Source of the DNA: UBA1926 sp002337215
Lineage (GTDB): Bacteria > Planctomycetota > Phycisphaerae > Phycisphaerales > UBA1924
Assembly (NCBI GenBank): GCA_963973795.1
Contig: CAXBAF010000003.1
Location: 124,001 to 188,000 of the forward strand
Direction of reading: 5' to 3'
Length of the DNA: 64,000 bases
The notes under the pieces are model-generated. The model worked only from the letters and a program-made list of their open reading frames with translations, was not told the DNA's origin and did not search any database. Of this stretch, positions 53,498 to 62,422 are shown one piece after another. The position numbers and the translations under genes are program-made. Position 1 is the first letter of the stretch. Every line of letters begins with the position of its first letter.

Positions 53498-53511
53498 GTT
53501 AAGCGGTTAAA
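53498..53511. promoter_or_regulatory. Putative LacI-family operator before the LamG-dockerin gene
   Basis: GTTAAGCGGTTAAA has one base off the shared pattern. TTGCGA (53462-53467) and TACCCT (53485-53490), 17 bases apart, could be the promoter; the operator would then start at about +1. Confidence 0.45.
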
Positions 53512-53556
53512 CACGCGGGGCCGATCCCCGCTTCAGACCTTGTAGGAGAGTTACTC

Positions 53557-55458
53557 ATGACCACACGCACCATCAAGGCGGCGACTCTCGTCCTCGCCGC
53601 CGGCACCCTCGCGGGCACCGCCGTTGCTCAGGCGCCCATCACCGTGATCGGCGGATTCAACTTCAATACCTGGAACGCGGGCACCGCTCCCCCCAACGCT
53701 GCCACGTGGACCCCAGAGAAGTCCTCCACGGGTTTCGCCAACGGCCTCCGCTGGGTCTGGCAGAACACCGACATCGACGGCAACCCCATCCCCGCGGCGA
53801 TTCACCGCGTGGACGATCCCGCCGTCCCGGGCATCACCGGTGCATTCCGGTTCCCCGAGGCCCGGGCCGCGTCGATCGATCAGCCCTCCGGCACCCTGCG
53901 CAACTGGGAGGACCAGGCCCAGCCGGGCGAGGCCGCCACGTTCGAGCTCTGGTTCAAGACCGATGATCTCACCGGGACGCACGTCCTGTTCGAGAACGGC
54001 GCGACCGGCAAGGGCGTCGCGATCGCCCTCGACGGGGATGATCTCGTCTTCTCCGTCCAGGCGACCGACGGCGCCGGCGGCAACGAATCCGCCTACGTCC
54101 ACCGCGAGCAGCTCACCGACACCGGCTGGCACCAGGCCGTCATCACAATCGACTTCTTCTCCTTCCAGATCACCAGCTACCTTGACGGCCAGCCCGTCAA
54201 CAGCGCGTCGTTCACCCCGTCGGCCACCTACCGCTGGACGGGCGGCAACCCCGCCGGCCTCGGCATGGTCGGCACCGACCCCGCGTTCCCCGACGCGGGC
54301 ATCGCCAACGACGCCGTCGATCCCATGAGCATCACCGATTACAACGGGCTCATCTCGACGCTCCGCTTCTACGACGTTGACCTGTTCGCCAACGAGGTCC
54401 AGGACAACTACAACGCGTTGACCGACAACGCCGCCGCGGTCCGCCGCGCCGATTTCAACGGAGACGGCGCCGCCGACGACAACGACGCGTTCGACTTTGT
54501 CAGCTTCATGACCTCGACCAATACCGACCCGATCGCGTCGTTCGAGTTCCCGTTCCCGCACGAGCCGGGCGGCGGCGTGATGACCGTCGATCCCTTCCTC
54601 GACGAGACCTACGTGGGTGACTTTGCCTGGGACCGCGACACGGGGTGGCTCGCCGGCAGCTCCGAACCGACGTTCCAGTTCCCCGCAATCAACGTGCTCA
54701 TCCCGGTCCCCGTCAACGAGCCCGCCTTCCCCAGCATCCGCACCGCCTTCGAGCTCGACGGCGTTGAGGCCTTCCGCGGGCCGAAGTTCGAGTTCGCCGA
54801 CGACACCACCGCCGGCCGCGCCGTCATGTGGCTGTATGTCGATGACCTCGTCGGCAACCACTGCCTCTTCGAGGCGGGCGGCTCCGGCGTCGGCTTCTCG
54901 ATCGTCACCCGCGGCGACGAGATCGCCGGGTACATCAACACCTCTGCCAACGACGGGCTCGACGTCGCCGAGATCTCGAGCGGTCCCGGCGTCCTGCAGA
55001 CCGGGTGGCACCGCTTCGATGTCGTCGTCCGCCGCTTCGCCGGTGGGGGCGTGGGTGAGGGCTTCGAGCTCTACATGGACGGCGTTCAGGTCGCCGCCAT
55101 CAACGACCAGCCGGGCGACGACGGAGAGTTCGGCACCGCCGACGACATCAACAACTTCTCGCCAGCCGGAACCGGCAACACCAACTTCATCGGGGGCAAC
55201 CAGGCAGGCCTCGGCCAGGTCTTCGGCACCGCCGCCCTCCCGTTCGGCTGGGACGGCTCCGAGCTCACGCCCTTCAACGGCATGGCCGGTCCCTTCCGCT
55301 ACGTCCAGGGTCAGCCCCTCCCCGCCGATATCGCCGCCAACTTCAACGAGGACGTTTCGCAGAACGTTCTCAACGGCCGCGGCGACCTCAACGGTGACGG
55401 TTCCGCCGACTTTTTCGATGTGCTTTCTCAATTGAAAATCATCGACGCCGGCAAGTAA
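53557..55458 (+). CDS. Secreted double-LamG protein with dockerin-like motifs
   Basis: ATG 53557 has AGGAGAG seven bases upstream. The 633-residue protein has a signal peptide (IKAATLVLAAGTLAGTAVAQA), a LamG domain (about 125-290: FELWFKTDDLTGTHVLFENG, GWHQAVITIDFFSF, RWTGGNPAGLG), a dockerin-like calcium loop (RADFNGDGAADDNDAF, about 300), a second LamG domain (about 420-600: AVMWLYVDDLVGNHCLFEAG), and a C-terminal half dockerin (RGDLNGDGSADFFDVLSQL). No catalytic motif. LamG modules bind carbohydrate or protein at the surface. Under the putative LacI operator at 53498, it is likely made when the polysaccharide is present. It could tether enzymes or cells to the polymer. Confidence 0.85.
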   Translation: MTTRTIKAATLVLAAGTLAGTAVAQAPITVIGGFNFNTWNAGTAPPNAATWTPEKSSTGFANGLRWVWQNTDIDGNPIPAAIHRVDDPAVPGITGAFRFPEARAASIDQPSGTLRNWEDQAQPGEAATFELWFKTDDLTGTHVLFENGATGKGVAIALDGDDLVFSVQATDGAGGNESAYVHREQLTDTGWHQAVITIDFFSFQITSYLDGQPVNSASFTPSATYRWTGGNPAGLGMVGTDPAFPDAGIANDAVDPMSITDYNGLISTLRFYDVDLFANEVQDNYNALTDNAAAVRRADFNGDGAADDNDAFDFVSFMTSTNTDPIASFEFPFPHEPGGGVMTVDPFLDETYVGDFAWDRDTGWLAGSSEPTFQFPAINVLIPVPVNEPAFPSIRTAFELDGVEAFRGPKFEFADDTTAGRAVMWLYVDDLVGNHCLFEAGGSGVGFSIVTRGDEIAGYINTSANDGLDVAEISSGPGVLQTGWHRFDVVVRRFAGGGVGEGFELYMDGVQVAAINDQPGDDGEFGTADDINNFSPAGTGNTNFIGGNQAGLGQVFGTAALPFGWDGSELTPFNGMAGPFRYVQGQPLPADIAANFNEDVSQNVLNGRGDLNGDGSADFFDVLSQLKIIDAGK

Positions 55459-55523
55459 AACCAGTATCTTCACACAACAGACCGCCGTCGGCACGCCGAT
55501 AGCGAATGCCAAAGGATTCCAAG

Positions 55524-56240
55524 ATGTTCAAGACAATCACGACCACCGCCGCTCTCGCACTCGCCGCATCCCTCGCCGCGGGCCAGAGCGCATCGATCTC
55601 CGTCGTTTCGTCCGATAGCACGGTCGCCCCGGGCGGCTCATTCACCGTCTCCCTCCAGACCACCTTCGACACCGGTGGCGCGAGCGGCGGCCTCTTCGGA
55701 GCCGCCGGCTTCTACGGCTTCGGAGGCAGCGTCTCCGCCTCCGCCGACGGCCTCTCCTCGGGCGTCCCCACGCTCAACGGCATGCTCGCCTTCGGCCCCG
55801 TCGCCGCGGGCGGCTCGGGTACAAACCTCGCCACCGGCGCCGCCGGGCGAGGGCTCGCGGGCGGTATCGCCGCCGATCCGGGCGACCTCATGACCTTCAC
55901 GGTTGATGTCGCCGGTGACGCCGACTCGGGCGACATCGATCTCTCCTTCGAGGGCGCCGTCGTCCTCGTCGAGGGTGACTCGCTCGTGACCTACTCCACC
56001 AACCCAGGCCCCAATCAGCAGATGCTGTCGGTCACCGGCACCACCATCACGATCGGCGCCGGCGGCTGCAACGTCTCCGACATCGCGATGCCCTTCGGCG
56101 TCCTCGACCTGGGCGACATCGGCGCCTTCGTCGGAGGATTCACCGCCCAGCAGCCCATCGCCGATCTCGACGGCAACGGCATCTACGACCTCGCCGACAT
56201 CGGCCTGTTCGTGAGCAACTTCACCGCCGGCTGCCCGTAA
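55524..56240 (+). CDS. Small secreted protein: cohesin-like beta-sandwich plus GC-type dockerin
   Basis: ATG 55524 has AAAGGA seven bases upstream; another ATG at 55506 lacks one. The 238-residue protein has a signal peptide (ITTTAALALAASLAAG), a beta-sandwich (about 20-180) with TVAPGGSFTVSLQTTF and DLMTFTVDVAGDADSGDIDL, similar in outline to cohesin-like domains, and a C-terminal pair of repeats: CNVSDIAMPFGVLDLGDIGA and NGIYDLADIGLFVSNF, ending GCP. The latter is the GC-type dockerin found in Phycisphaerae. The cohesin resemblance is by pattern only. A protein with both would be a small scaffold or adaptor. It lies 65 bases downstream of the LamG-dockerin gene and ends in a strong terminator. 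Confidence 0.75.
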   Translation: MFKTITTTAALALAASLAAGQSASISVVSSDSTVAPGGSFTVSLQTTFDTGGASGGLFGAAGFYGFGGSVSASADGLSSGVPTLNGMLAFGPVAAGGSGTNLATGAAGRGLAGGIAADPGDLMTFTVDVAGDADSGDIDLSFEGAVVLVEGDSLVTYSTNPGPNQQMLSVTGTTITIGAGGCNVSDIAMPFGVLDLGDIGAFVGGFTAQQPIADLDGNGIYDLADIGLFVSNFTAGCP

Positions 56241-56298
56241 ACCGGCACCGTCCGCTCGGCGGACGGACCCTGACGCGGACATCGGACCAGCAATTCAT

Positions 56299-56331
56299 CA
56301 CCCCGGCGGGCCAGCACCGCCGGGGTGTTTT
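56299..56331 (+). terminator. Rho-independent terminator
   Basis: CACCCCGGCGG and CCGCCGGGGTG form an 11-bp stem with a 7-base loop, followed by TTTT, 58 bases after the stop of the small GC-dockerin gene. Confidence 0.9.
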
Positions 56332-56706
56332 CTGCGCGGCACGCTCAACCGAATCCGTCCGCCCTCGTCCCGCCCGCGTCCCATTCTTGTCATCGCGACA
56401 GAGCACCATCGATCTCGGGACCACCCCATCGAGAAACGCCCGGCCCAGTCCTCAACGCACGACGATTCGGCGGGTCCATCGGCACACGCCAGCAAGACCG
56501 CCAGCAAGAACACGAGCGTGTCCCGATACCCCGGACATGACTCCGAACCCTGCCGCTCCCGCGCCTCCCTCGTCCCGCTCCCGCAGCAGGCACACCCCGC
56601 ATCCAGGCCCGCCGATTTGCGAGAGCCGTGGACGGTCCCTGTCGACGCGGGTGGTGATCCTGTCAGCAGGCATCACGCCCTGCGTGCCGAAGACCGGGGC
56701 CCAATG
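56332..56706. other. Intergenic region with no supported gene
   Basis: Several open frames cross here on both strands, as expected at this GC content. None has a ribosome site plus a recognisable product. One minus-strand frame (56298-56513) starts MFLLAVLLACADG, which resembles a lipoprotein signal, but the rest is Arg/Gly/Ser-rich; not called. Confidence 0.5.
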
Positions 56707-56738
56707 AAAAACCGCCGTCGCGTTTCCGCGACGGCGGT
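56707..56738 (-). terminator. Rho-independent terminator for the minus-strand GC-dockerin gene
   Basis: A perfect 12-bp stem (ACCGCCGTCGCG and complement) with a GAAA tetraloop on the minus strand, followed there by TTTTT, ends the gene at 56786. Confidence 0.88.
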
Positions 56739-56785
56739 CATTGATTGAGAACGGCGCCGCTCAGCGAGCGGGCCGGTTCAGATCA

Positions 56786-58192
56786 TTACGGGCAGCCACC
56801 CGTGAACTCGGTCACGAACAGGCCGATGTCGCCGAGGTCCCAGACCCCGAACGGCGCCGCGATGTCCGCGATCGGCTGCTGACCGGTGAACCCGGCCACG
56901 AAGGCGCCGATGTCGCCCAGGTCAAGCACGTCGAACGGCTCGGCCAGGTCGGCCGCGTTGCACGGGCCGCCCATGGCGGGCACGCTCGAGTAGGTCACCG
57001 TGCCGAGCGCCGCCGCATCGCCGGGCCACACGTTCGGGCCGTTGAGGGTGTAGCCCCACTGCACGACGCGGGTCGGGTCATCGATGGTGTCGAGCGAGAG
57101 CGTGAACTCGCCGGGAACCGCCGGGATCACCGTCTCTTCGAACGTCGCGAAATTCCCCGCGAAGTCGCGGATGAAGATCGACGCCTCGTACCCCGGTGCC
57201 AGGCTGTTCTCGTGCACGTAGCCCGAGAAGGTCACCGTCTGGCCGGCCAGGCAGCCCTGGGTCGACTGGAACAGGTTCGCGTCCATGATCTTGTTGCCCA
57301 CGGAGCCCGGGCCGCCGTTCCCGCCGATGTACCAGAAATCGCTCGGGTCCTCGACCTCGGCCGGCGCCATGGTGACGCTCGGCACGCCGTCGTCGAACGA
57401 GGCCTGCAGGTCCGGGATGCCCCAGGCGCTGCCGAACGCGGGGGTGACCCCGTCGAGTTCGAGCACGTTCATGAAGCCCTCGTAGGGGGCGGTCGAATCG
57501 GCGACGTCCTTGTTCGGATCGTCCTCGCCCGGATCACAGACCGGGCCGCCGTCCTCGACTTCGATCAGCGACGCCGAGTCCCAGAACAGCGAACCCTCAT
57601 CATCGCCAAACTGGATGAACAGGCAGAAGACGTTGATCTTCTCGGTCCCGGCGGGGGCCAGGCCGTCAAGGCTCACCGTGAGCCACTGATCAAACGGATC
57701 GACGTCCGCCGAGAACACGGTCGCCTCGGGCTGCGACAGCTGATCGCCGTTCGCGTCCTGGAACTGCATCAGCAGCAGGGGAAGGTGGCCGAAGCTCCCG
57801 TTCATGTCCGGGTCCCCGAAGTCGAGCGGCGCGAGCGGATCGGTCGAGAGGCTCTGCACGCTCACGGTCGCGCGGAACGCCTTGCCACCGGCGTTCGGAA
57901 CGTCCACGATCTGGAACGCGCCCGAGTCGCTCTGCACGCCGGGGCCGAAGAAGCCGCCGAACATCAACGCGCTGAAGTTGCCGTCGAGCGGCGCCGGCGC
58001 GAACGGATCGACCATGCTCTCCTCAGCCTGCGACACGTTGCCAAACGTCTCCCAGTTCGCGAACGCGCCCTCGCCGAGCAGCGGGTTGCCCGGCTCCTCA
58101 AAGCTCGCGTTCTGAAGCAGGTTGACAGGCGAACCGGCCGTCGCGGCAAGCGCGAACGCCGAAAGTCCAAAGATCGTCGCTGCAGTCTTCAT
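56786..58192 (-). CDS. Secreted protein with two jelly-roll-like domains and GC-type dockerin
   Basis: ATG 58192 has AAGGAG eight bases upstream. The 468-residue protein has a signal peptide (TAATIFGLSAFALAATAGS), two similar beta-jelly-roll domains, each ending in an N-terminal-style NLLQNASFEEPG or an LFQSTQGCLAG-type segment (about 22-215 and 230-405), as in carbohydrate-binding CBM4-like modules, and a GC-type dockerin end (CNAADLAEPFDVLDLGDIG, then PFGVWDLGDIGLFV, ending GCP). No catalytic residues. The terminal 60 residues are almost the same as in the neighbour at 55524, converging on it from the other side, so this module was probably copied recently. A surface-anchored polysaccharide-binding role is likely. 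Confidence 0.8.
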   Translation of the reverse strand: MKTAATIFGLSAFALAATAGSPVNLLQNASFEEPGNPLLGEGAFANWETFGNVSQAEESMVDPFAPAPLDGNFSALMFGGFFGPGVQSDSGAFQIVDVPNAGGKAFRATVSVQSLSTDPLAPLDFGDPDMNGSFGHLPLLLMQFQDANGDQLSQPEATVFSADVDPFDQWLTVSLDGLAPAGTEKINVFCLFIQFGDDEGSLFWDSASLIEVEDGGPVCDPGEDDPNKDVADSTAPYEGFMNVLELDGVTPAFGSAWGIPDLQASFDDGVPSVTMAPAEVEDPSDFWYIGGNGGPGSVGNKIMDANLFQSTQGCLAGQTVTFSGYVHENSLAPGYEASIFIRDFAGNFATFEETVIPAVPGEFTLSLDTIDDPTRVVQWGYTLNGPNVWPGDAAALGTVTYSSVPAMGGPCNAADLAEPFDVLDLGDIGAFVAGFTGQQPIADIAAPFGVWDLGDIGLFVTEFTGGCP

Positions 58193-58732
58193 CCCAGGTC
58201 TCCTTCGTGGGAAATTTCGAACCGTTTTCCCGGTTCAGCGCCCCCCAAAAGCGGCGTTGAACCAACTCATGCACTCCAGATCCGGCCCCGATCGACAGAA
58301 GATCGCGAGCCGAGATACTCCCGAAAACACCCGAAAGGACGCTTTCGACGCCATCAAATCCCGGATTCAGGTGCCGATGTGGGCTGAACAGCCAAGCAGG
58401 GCACCACCCGAACAGGGATATAGGGCAATATCCACGAATCAGTATCCCTGATCTGGCGCAGATCGCAACTGTTCCGGTACAGTTTCAGGAAAATTTCCTC
58501 TCGGCAATCCCCCGTCGAACCGGCAGAGTCCTCCCGACCGGAACGACGCAGACGCCAGAAAACCCCGGACAATCGGAACTTCTCACCTGAATGTCCGGTA
58601 CAGCACTTGATTCATCGTGTCGGAACTGTTACAACACTATCGTGGGCCGTTCGGGCGGCTCGCAGCACAACCAGGCGAGACCGGGCTTGCCCCGCACCAC
58701 GCCGCAATATCGAAAAGCAGGAGGCCACTGGG
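58193..58732. other. Divergent intergenic region between GC-dockerin and pseudopilin genes
   Basis: This 540-base gap holds two mutually exclusive hairpins near 58413-58450, an AGGAAA-A-TTTCCT palindrome at 58487-58499, a repeated decamer TCCGGTACAG (58473-58482, 58594-58603) and a weak promoter-like TTGATT-17-TACAAC at 58608-58636. No gene is supported. Confidence 0.5.
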
Positions 58733-59803
58733 ATGGCACAGAACCCCTTCCGTCGCGAGCAGACCAGCCGTGATCCGCGCCACGCGTTCACCCTTATTGA
58801 ATTGCTCGTGGTCATCGCGATCATCGCCCTGCTGATCGGCATCCTTCTCCCCGCACTCGGCAAGGCCCGAGAATCCGCGCAGGCGATGGTCTGCTCGTCC
58901 AACATGCGGCAGATCGGCATCCTCACCGCGCTCTATTCAAACGACAACAACGATCAGATCTGGCCGAGCCAGTTCCAGGGCACCAACCGGACCGCACGGA
59001 CACCCGACGCCGATTCCATCGTCTACGCCAACTGGGGGTTCCGTCTTTCGGGCAACGGCCCGGCCGACGTTCTCCGCGAAGCCGACGACTTCGGTCTCGT
59101 CGCCGAATACGCGGGCGAGGTCGATGAGATCGCCGAATGCCCCAACAACCAGCGTCTCGCCGCGGGTGGCATCACAGAGACCAACCAGTTCACGCTGTCC
59201 GAGATATTCAAAGATGAGCTCCAGCGGCGCGGCGCCGATCTTGCCTTCGATTACACCATGCTCACCGGCGCCGGCGGGGCCCGCAGCGATCTCCGCCTCG
59301 ACGTCATCCAGGTGGGCGGCCCGGTCGGGTACGGCACGCAATGGGATTTCCAGGATATGGAGACCCTCCTCGAAACACCGATGTCCGCCGACGGCGGCGC
59401 CCGCCGTCTCCGCAACCTGCCCATCTTCGTCGAAGAAGATGTCATCTCGAACACGCACTACCAGGACGGCCGCGCAGGCGAGAAGGACTCCCTCACCGAC
59501 CGCCACGGCGGCAAGGGCTTCTGGGTCTACCTCGATCTCTCCATCGAACGCACCGATCCCTTCGTCAACATCCCGGGTGGCACCGCCACCCTCGAGCAAC
59601 GCAACGCCTTCGAGGTCGGCTTCAACTTCGCGGGCATCGCCGTCCGCCGGGGCCAGGGTCAGGCCAGCGGCTACATCAGCCAGACCGCCGTTGAGAGCAT
59701 CAACTGGAGCGCACCGCTCCCGCCGAACCTCAACGAACTGGGCTTTGCCAACCGCTACGGCTGGATCAACGATCCCCGCCTCCCCGACGGCTCTCGCCCG
59801 TAA
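58733..59803 (+). CDS. Type II pseudopilin-like protein
   Basis: ATG 58733 has AGGAGG eight bases upstream. The 356-residue protein has a short basic leader, the prepilin cleavage site before FTLIELLVVIAIIALLIGIL, and LPALGKARESAQAMVCSSNM, then a globular domain with one Cys pair region (CPNNQRLAAGG) and DRHGGKGFWVYLDLSIERT near residue 260. It is a paralogue of the protein at 52143, with an almost identical first 35 residues after the leader. It would be processed by prepilin peptidase and form part of a pseudopilus or surface filament. It is followed by a terminator, then the GH3 enzyme, so it is probably a single-gene unit. Confidence 0.85.
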   Translation: MAQNPFRREQTSRDPRHAFTLIELLVVIAIIALLIGILLPALGKARESAQAMVCSSNMRQIGILTALYSNDNNDQIWPSQFQGTNRTARTPDADSIVYANWGFRLSGNGPADVLREADDFGLVAEYAGEVDEIAECPNNQRLAAGGITETNQFTLSEIFKDELQRRGADLAFDYTMLTGAGGARSDLRLDVIQVGGPVGYGTQWDFQDMETLLETPMSADGGARRLRNLPIFVEEDVISNTHYQDGRAGEKDSLTDRHGGKGFWVYLDLSIERTDPFVNIPGGTATLEQRNAFEVGFNFAGIAVRRGQGQASGYISQTAVESINWSAPLPPNLNELGFANRYGWINDPRLPDGSRP

Positions 59804-59818
59804 CCCGATGCACCACAC

Positions 59819-59854
59819 CAGAGGTCGGGCCACACACCCGGCCTCTGTCTTTTC
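59819..59854 (+). terminator. Rho-independent terminator after the pseudopilin
   Basis: CAGAGGTCGGG and CCCGGCCTCTG pair over 11 bp (one G-T wobble), with a 7-base loop, then TCTTTT. It lies 16 bases after the stop. Confidence 0.85.
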
Positions 59855-59946
59855 GTCGTGATTCTTACCGTGTCACCTGTCCGATGACACCGCGCGTCGC
59901 GTCCGTGCGACACGCTGCACCGCAACTTCCAACAGGAGCACGCTCC

Positions 59947-62220
59947 ATGCGCAGGCACCTGCTCACAGCCGCCACCGCCGGAACGCTCTTCGCCGCGTCG
60001 GCCCCCGCCGGCTCGCTCACTGCTGCCGACATCGACCGCCTCCTCAGCGAGATGACCGTCGCCGAGAAGGCCGGGCAGATGACCCAGCTCAACATCTCCG
60101 TCATCATCGACGGCGAGGAAACCCCGGGCTCCCCCTTCACCATCAACGACGACAAGCTCCGAGACATCGTCGTCACGCACGGCGTCGGCTCGCTCTTCGG
60201 CGTCTGGCACGGTGCTCTCCCGCTCGACCGCTGGCGCGGCATGGTCACCCAGATCCAGGACCTCGCCACCCAGGAGACGCGTCTGGGCATCCCCGTCGTC
60301 TTCGCCGACGATTCCGTCCACGGCGCCAACTACCTCCTCGAGGGCACGATCCTTCCCCACAACCTCAACCTGGGCGCGACGTGGAACCCCGAACTCGCCC
60401 GCCTCTCGGGCGAGGTCACCGCCAAAGAGACCCGCGCCAAGGCGACCCACTGGACATTCGCGCCCGTCGCCGACCTCGCCCGCGAGCCCCGCTGGTCCCG
60501 CGTCTTCGAGTCCTTCGGCGAAGACCCGCTCCTGACCTCCGTCATGGCGTCGTCGGTCGTTGAAGGTCTGCAGGGCGACACGCTCGCGAGCGACAACACC
60601 GTCGCCGCGACCGCCAAGCACTTCCTGGGCTATTCGACGCCCAAGTCGGGCCGCGACCGCACCCCGGTCTACATGTCCCGAGGCGAGCTCGTCGACACGC
60701 ACCTGCCCTCCTTCCGCGCCGTCTTCGACGCCGGCGCCGCGACGACCATGATCAACTCGGGCGAGATCAACGGCCTCCCCGTCCACGCCAACCCCGACAT
60801 CCTCATCGACCTCCTCCGGGGCGAGCTGGGCTTCGAGGGCGTCGCCGTGACCGACTGGGAAGACATCAACAAGCTCGTCACCGTCCACCGCGTCGCGCCC
60901 GACAAGAAGGAAGCCGCGCGGATGGCGATCGAGGCCGGCATCGACATGTCGATGGTCGCCCAGTCCACCGACTTCGCGACCAACGTCATCGAGCTCGTCG
61001 AAGAGGGCAAGCTCAGCGAGTCCACCCTCGACCGCTCGGTCCGCCGCATCCTCAAGTTCAAGGACGACCTGGGTCTCTTCCAGAACCCGGTCGGAGGCGA
61101 CAACGCCATCGCGTCTGTCGGCTCCCGCGAACACCACCGCATCTCCGCCGACGCGGCTCGCGAGTCTCTCGTCCTGCTCCGCAACAACCCGCCCAGGGCC
61201 GAGGGTGAGAACAACGAGGACGAGACCATCGCCCCCGTCCTCCCGCTCGCCGGTGACGGCAAGATCCTCGTGACGGGCCCCGCCGCCGACGACCTCCTCG
61301 CCCTCTACGGCGCGTGGTCGTACACGTGGCAGGGCCAGGTCAAAGAGTGGTACCCCGACACGCCCACGGTTGTCGACGCGATGAAGACCCAGTTCGGCGA
61401 CTCCCGCATCCTCCACAAGCCGGGCACGGACTACACCGCCCCGATCGAGAACGGCATCACCGCCGCCGCCAACGCCGCCAAGTTCGCCGACACCATCGTC
61501 CTCTGCCTGGGCGAGATCGGCTCCACCGAACGGCCGGGCGACCTCGACGAGTTCAATCTCGACCGCGCCCAACTCGACCTCGCCCAGGCGATGATCGACA
61601 CCGGCAAGCCCGTCGTCCTCGTGATGGTCACCAACCGCGCACGCCCGTTCGCCGAAGTCGAAGCCGGCATGAGCGCCATCGTCTGGGCGGGTGAGCCCGG
61701 CCCGCACGGCTCGACCGCGATCGCTGAACTCCTCGCGGGTGAACTCAACCCCTCAGGCCGTCTCCCGTTCTCCTACCCCCGCCACACCGGCGCCCTCGCG
61801 ACCTACGACCGCAAGACCAGCGAAGGACTCGGCAACTGGTTCCAGGAAGGCGCCGTCGCCCCCCTCTTCGAGTTCGGCTCGGGTCTGTCCTACACCGACG
61901 TCGAGTACGAGCCCCTCGCCATCCAATGGAACGGCAGCGAGGCGACGATCTCCACCACCGTCAAGAACACAGGCGACCGCCCCACCAAGGAAGTGGTCCA
62001 GCTCTACGCCACCGACCTCGTCGCGAGCGTCACGCCCTACGGCAAGCGCCTCAAGGGCTTCGACAAGATCAGCCTCAAGCCCGGCCAGTCCAAGCGGGTC
62101 ATGTTCAAGCTCACCAAGGATGACCTGCTCGTCACCTTCCCCGACGGCAAGCAGGTCTTCGAGCCCGGCGAGTTCCGCTTCATGATCGGCGACCAGCAGG
62201 CCCAGGCCACGCTCAACTGA
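59947..62220 (+). CDS. GH3 beta-glucosidase (BglX-like), secreted
   Basis: ATG 59947 has AGGAG eight bases before it; the track of open frame upstream is not needed. The 757-residue protein has a signal peptide (LLTAATAGTLFAASAPA), the two GH3 catalytic domains and a C-terminal Fn3 domain. The nucleophile Asp303 is in AVTDWEDI; other marks are PVVFADDSVHGANYLLEG, FAPVADLAREPRWSRVFES and the LCLGEIGSTERPGDL segment. GH3 enzymes cut beta-glucosides from the non-reducing end; BglX-like ones act on short beta-glucan oligomers, fitting products of the GH16 and GH128 enzymes. It may be periplasmic or outside the cell. Terminators lie before and after it, so it forms its own unit. Confidence 0.92.
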   Translation: MRRHLLTAATAGTLFAASAPAGSLTAADIDRLLSEMTVAEKAGQMTQLNISVIIDGEETPGSPFTINDDKLRDIVVTHGVGSLFGVWHGALPLDRWRGMVTQIQDLATQETRLGIPVVFADDSVHGANYLLEGTILPHNLNLGATWNPELARLSGEVTAKETRAKATHWTFAPVADLAREPRWSRVFESFGEDPLLTSVMASSVVEGLQGDTLASDNTVAATAKHFLGYSTPKSGRDRTPVYMSRGELVDTHLPSFRAVFDAGAATTMINSGEINGLPVHANPDILIDLLRGELGFEGVAVTDWEDINKLVTVHRVAPDKKEAARMAIEAGIDMSMVAQSTDFATNVIELVEEGKLSESTLDRSVRRILKFKDDLGLFQNPVGGDNAIASVGSREHHRISADAARESLVLLRNNPPRAEGENNEDETIAPVLPLAGDGKILVTGPAADDLLALYGAWSYTWQGQVKEWYPDTPTVVDAMKTQFGDSRILHKPGTDYTAPIENGITAAANAAKFADTIVLCLGEIGSTERPGDLDEFNLDRAQLDLAQAMIDTGKPVVLVMVTNRARPFAEVEAGMSAIVWAGEPGPHGSTAIAELLAGELNPSGRLPFSYPRHTGALATYDRKTSEGLGNWFQEGAVAPLFEFGSGLSYTDVEYEPLAIQWNGSEATISTTVKNTGDRPTKEVVQLYATDLVASVTPYGKRLKGFDKISLKPGQSKRVMFKLTKDDLLVTFPDGKQVFEPGEFRFMIGDQQAQATLN

Positions 62221-62292
62221 GCCTCGTCAACGCGTGGTCTCAACAAGACGCTCCAGCCGGGTCCGTGCCCCGAACCGGACCTGGCCGAGTAG

Positions 62293-62320
62293 AAGCCCGG
62301 ACGAATGTCCGGGTTTCTTT
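62293..62320 (+). terminator. Rho-independent terminator after GH3
   Basis: CCCGGAC and GTCCGGG with a GAAT loop, extended by A-T pairs, are followed by TTTCTTT. It lies 73 bases after the GH3 stop. Confidence 0.8.
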
Positions 62321-62422
62321 CTGCGCACCCGGACCATCGAAACCCATCTCAAGAGAGGGCTCTTGCTCCCCAGCACCCGTGGTAGCCTCGTTCCAGACGA
62401 ACGCCGATGAGAGGACCCCGCC

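Larger units (their letters stand above)
53193..53556. other. Divergent promoter region between pseudopilin and LamG genes
   Basis: This 364-base gap holds two putative operators (53254-53267, 53498-53511), a half-site at 53242, and TATGAT (-10-like, minus strand, 53284-53279). A 71-codon open frame at 53287 lacks any coding sign, so no gene is called. Confidence 0.6.

Noticed and set aside
53287..53502. 71-codon plus-strand frame in the divergent promoter region
   Set aside because: No ribosome site, no recognisable product, and it overlaps the probable promoter and operator of the LamG gene.
56298..56513. Minus-strand frame with a lipoprotein-like start (MFLLAVLLACADG)
   Set aside because: No ribosome site and the remaining residues are Arg/Gly/Ser-rich noise; it also crosses the terminator at 56299.
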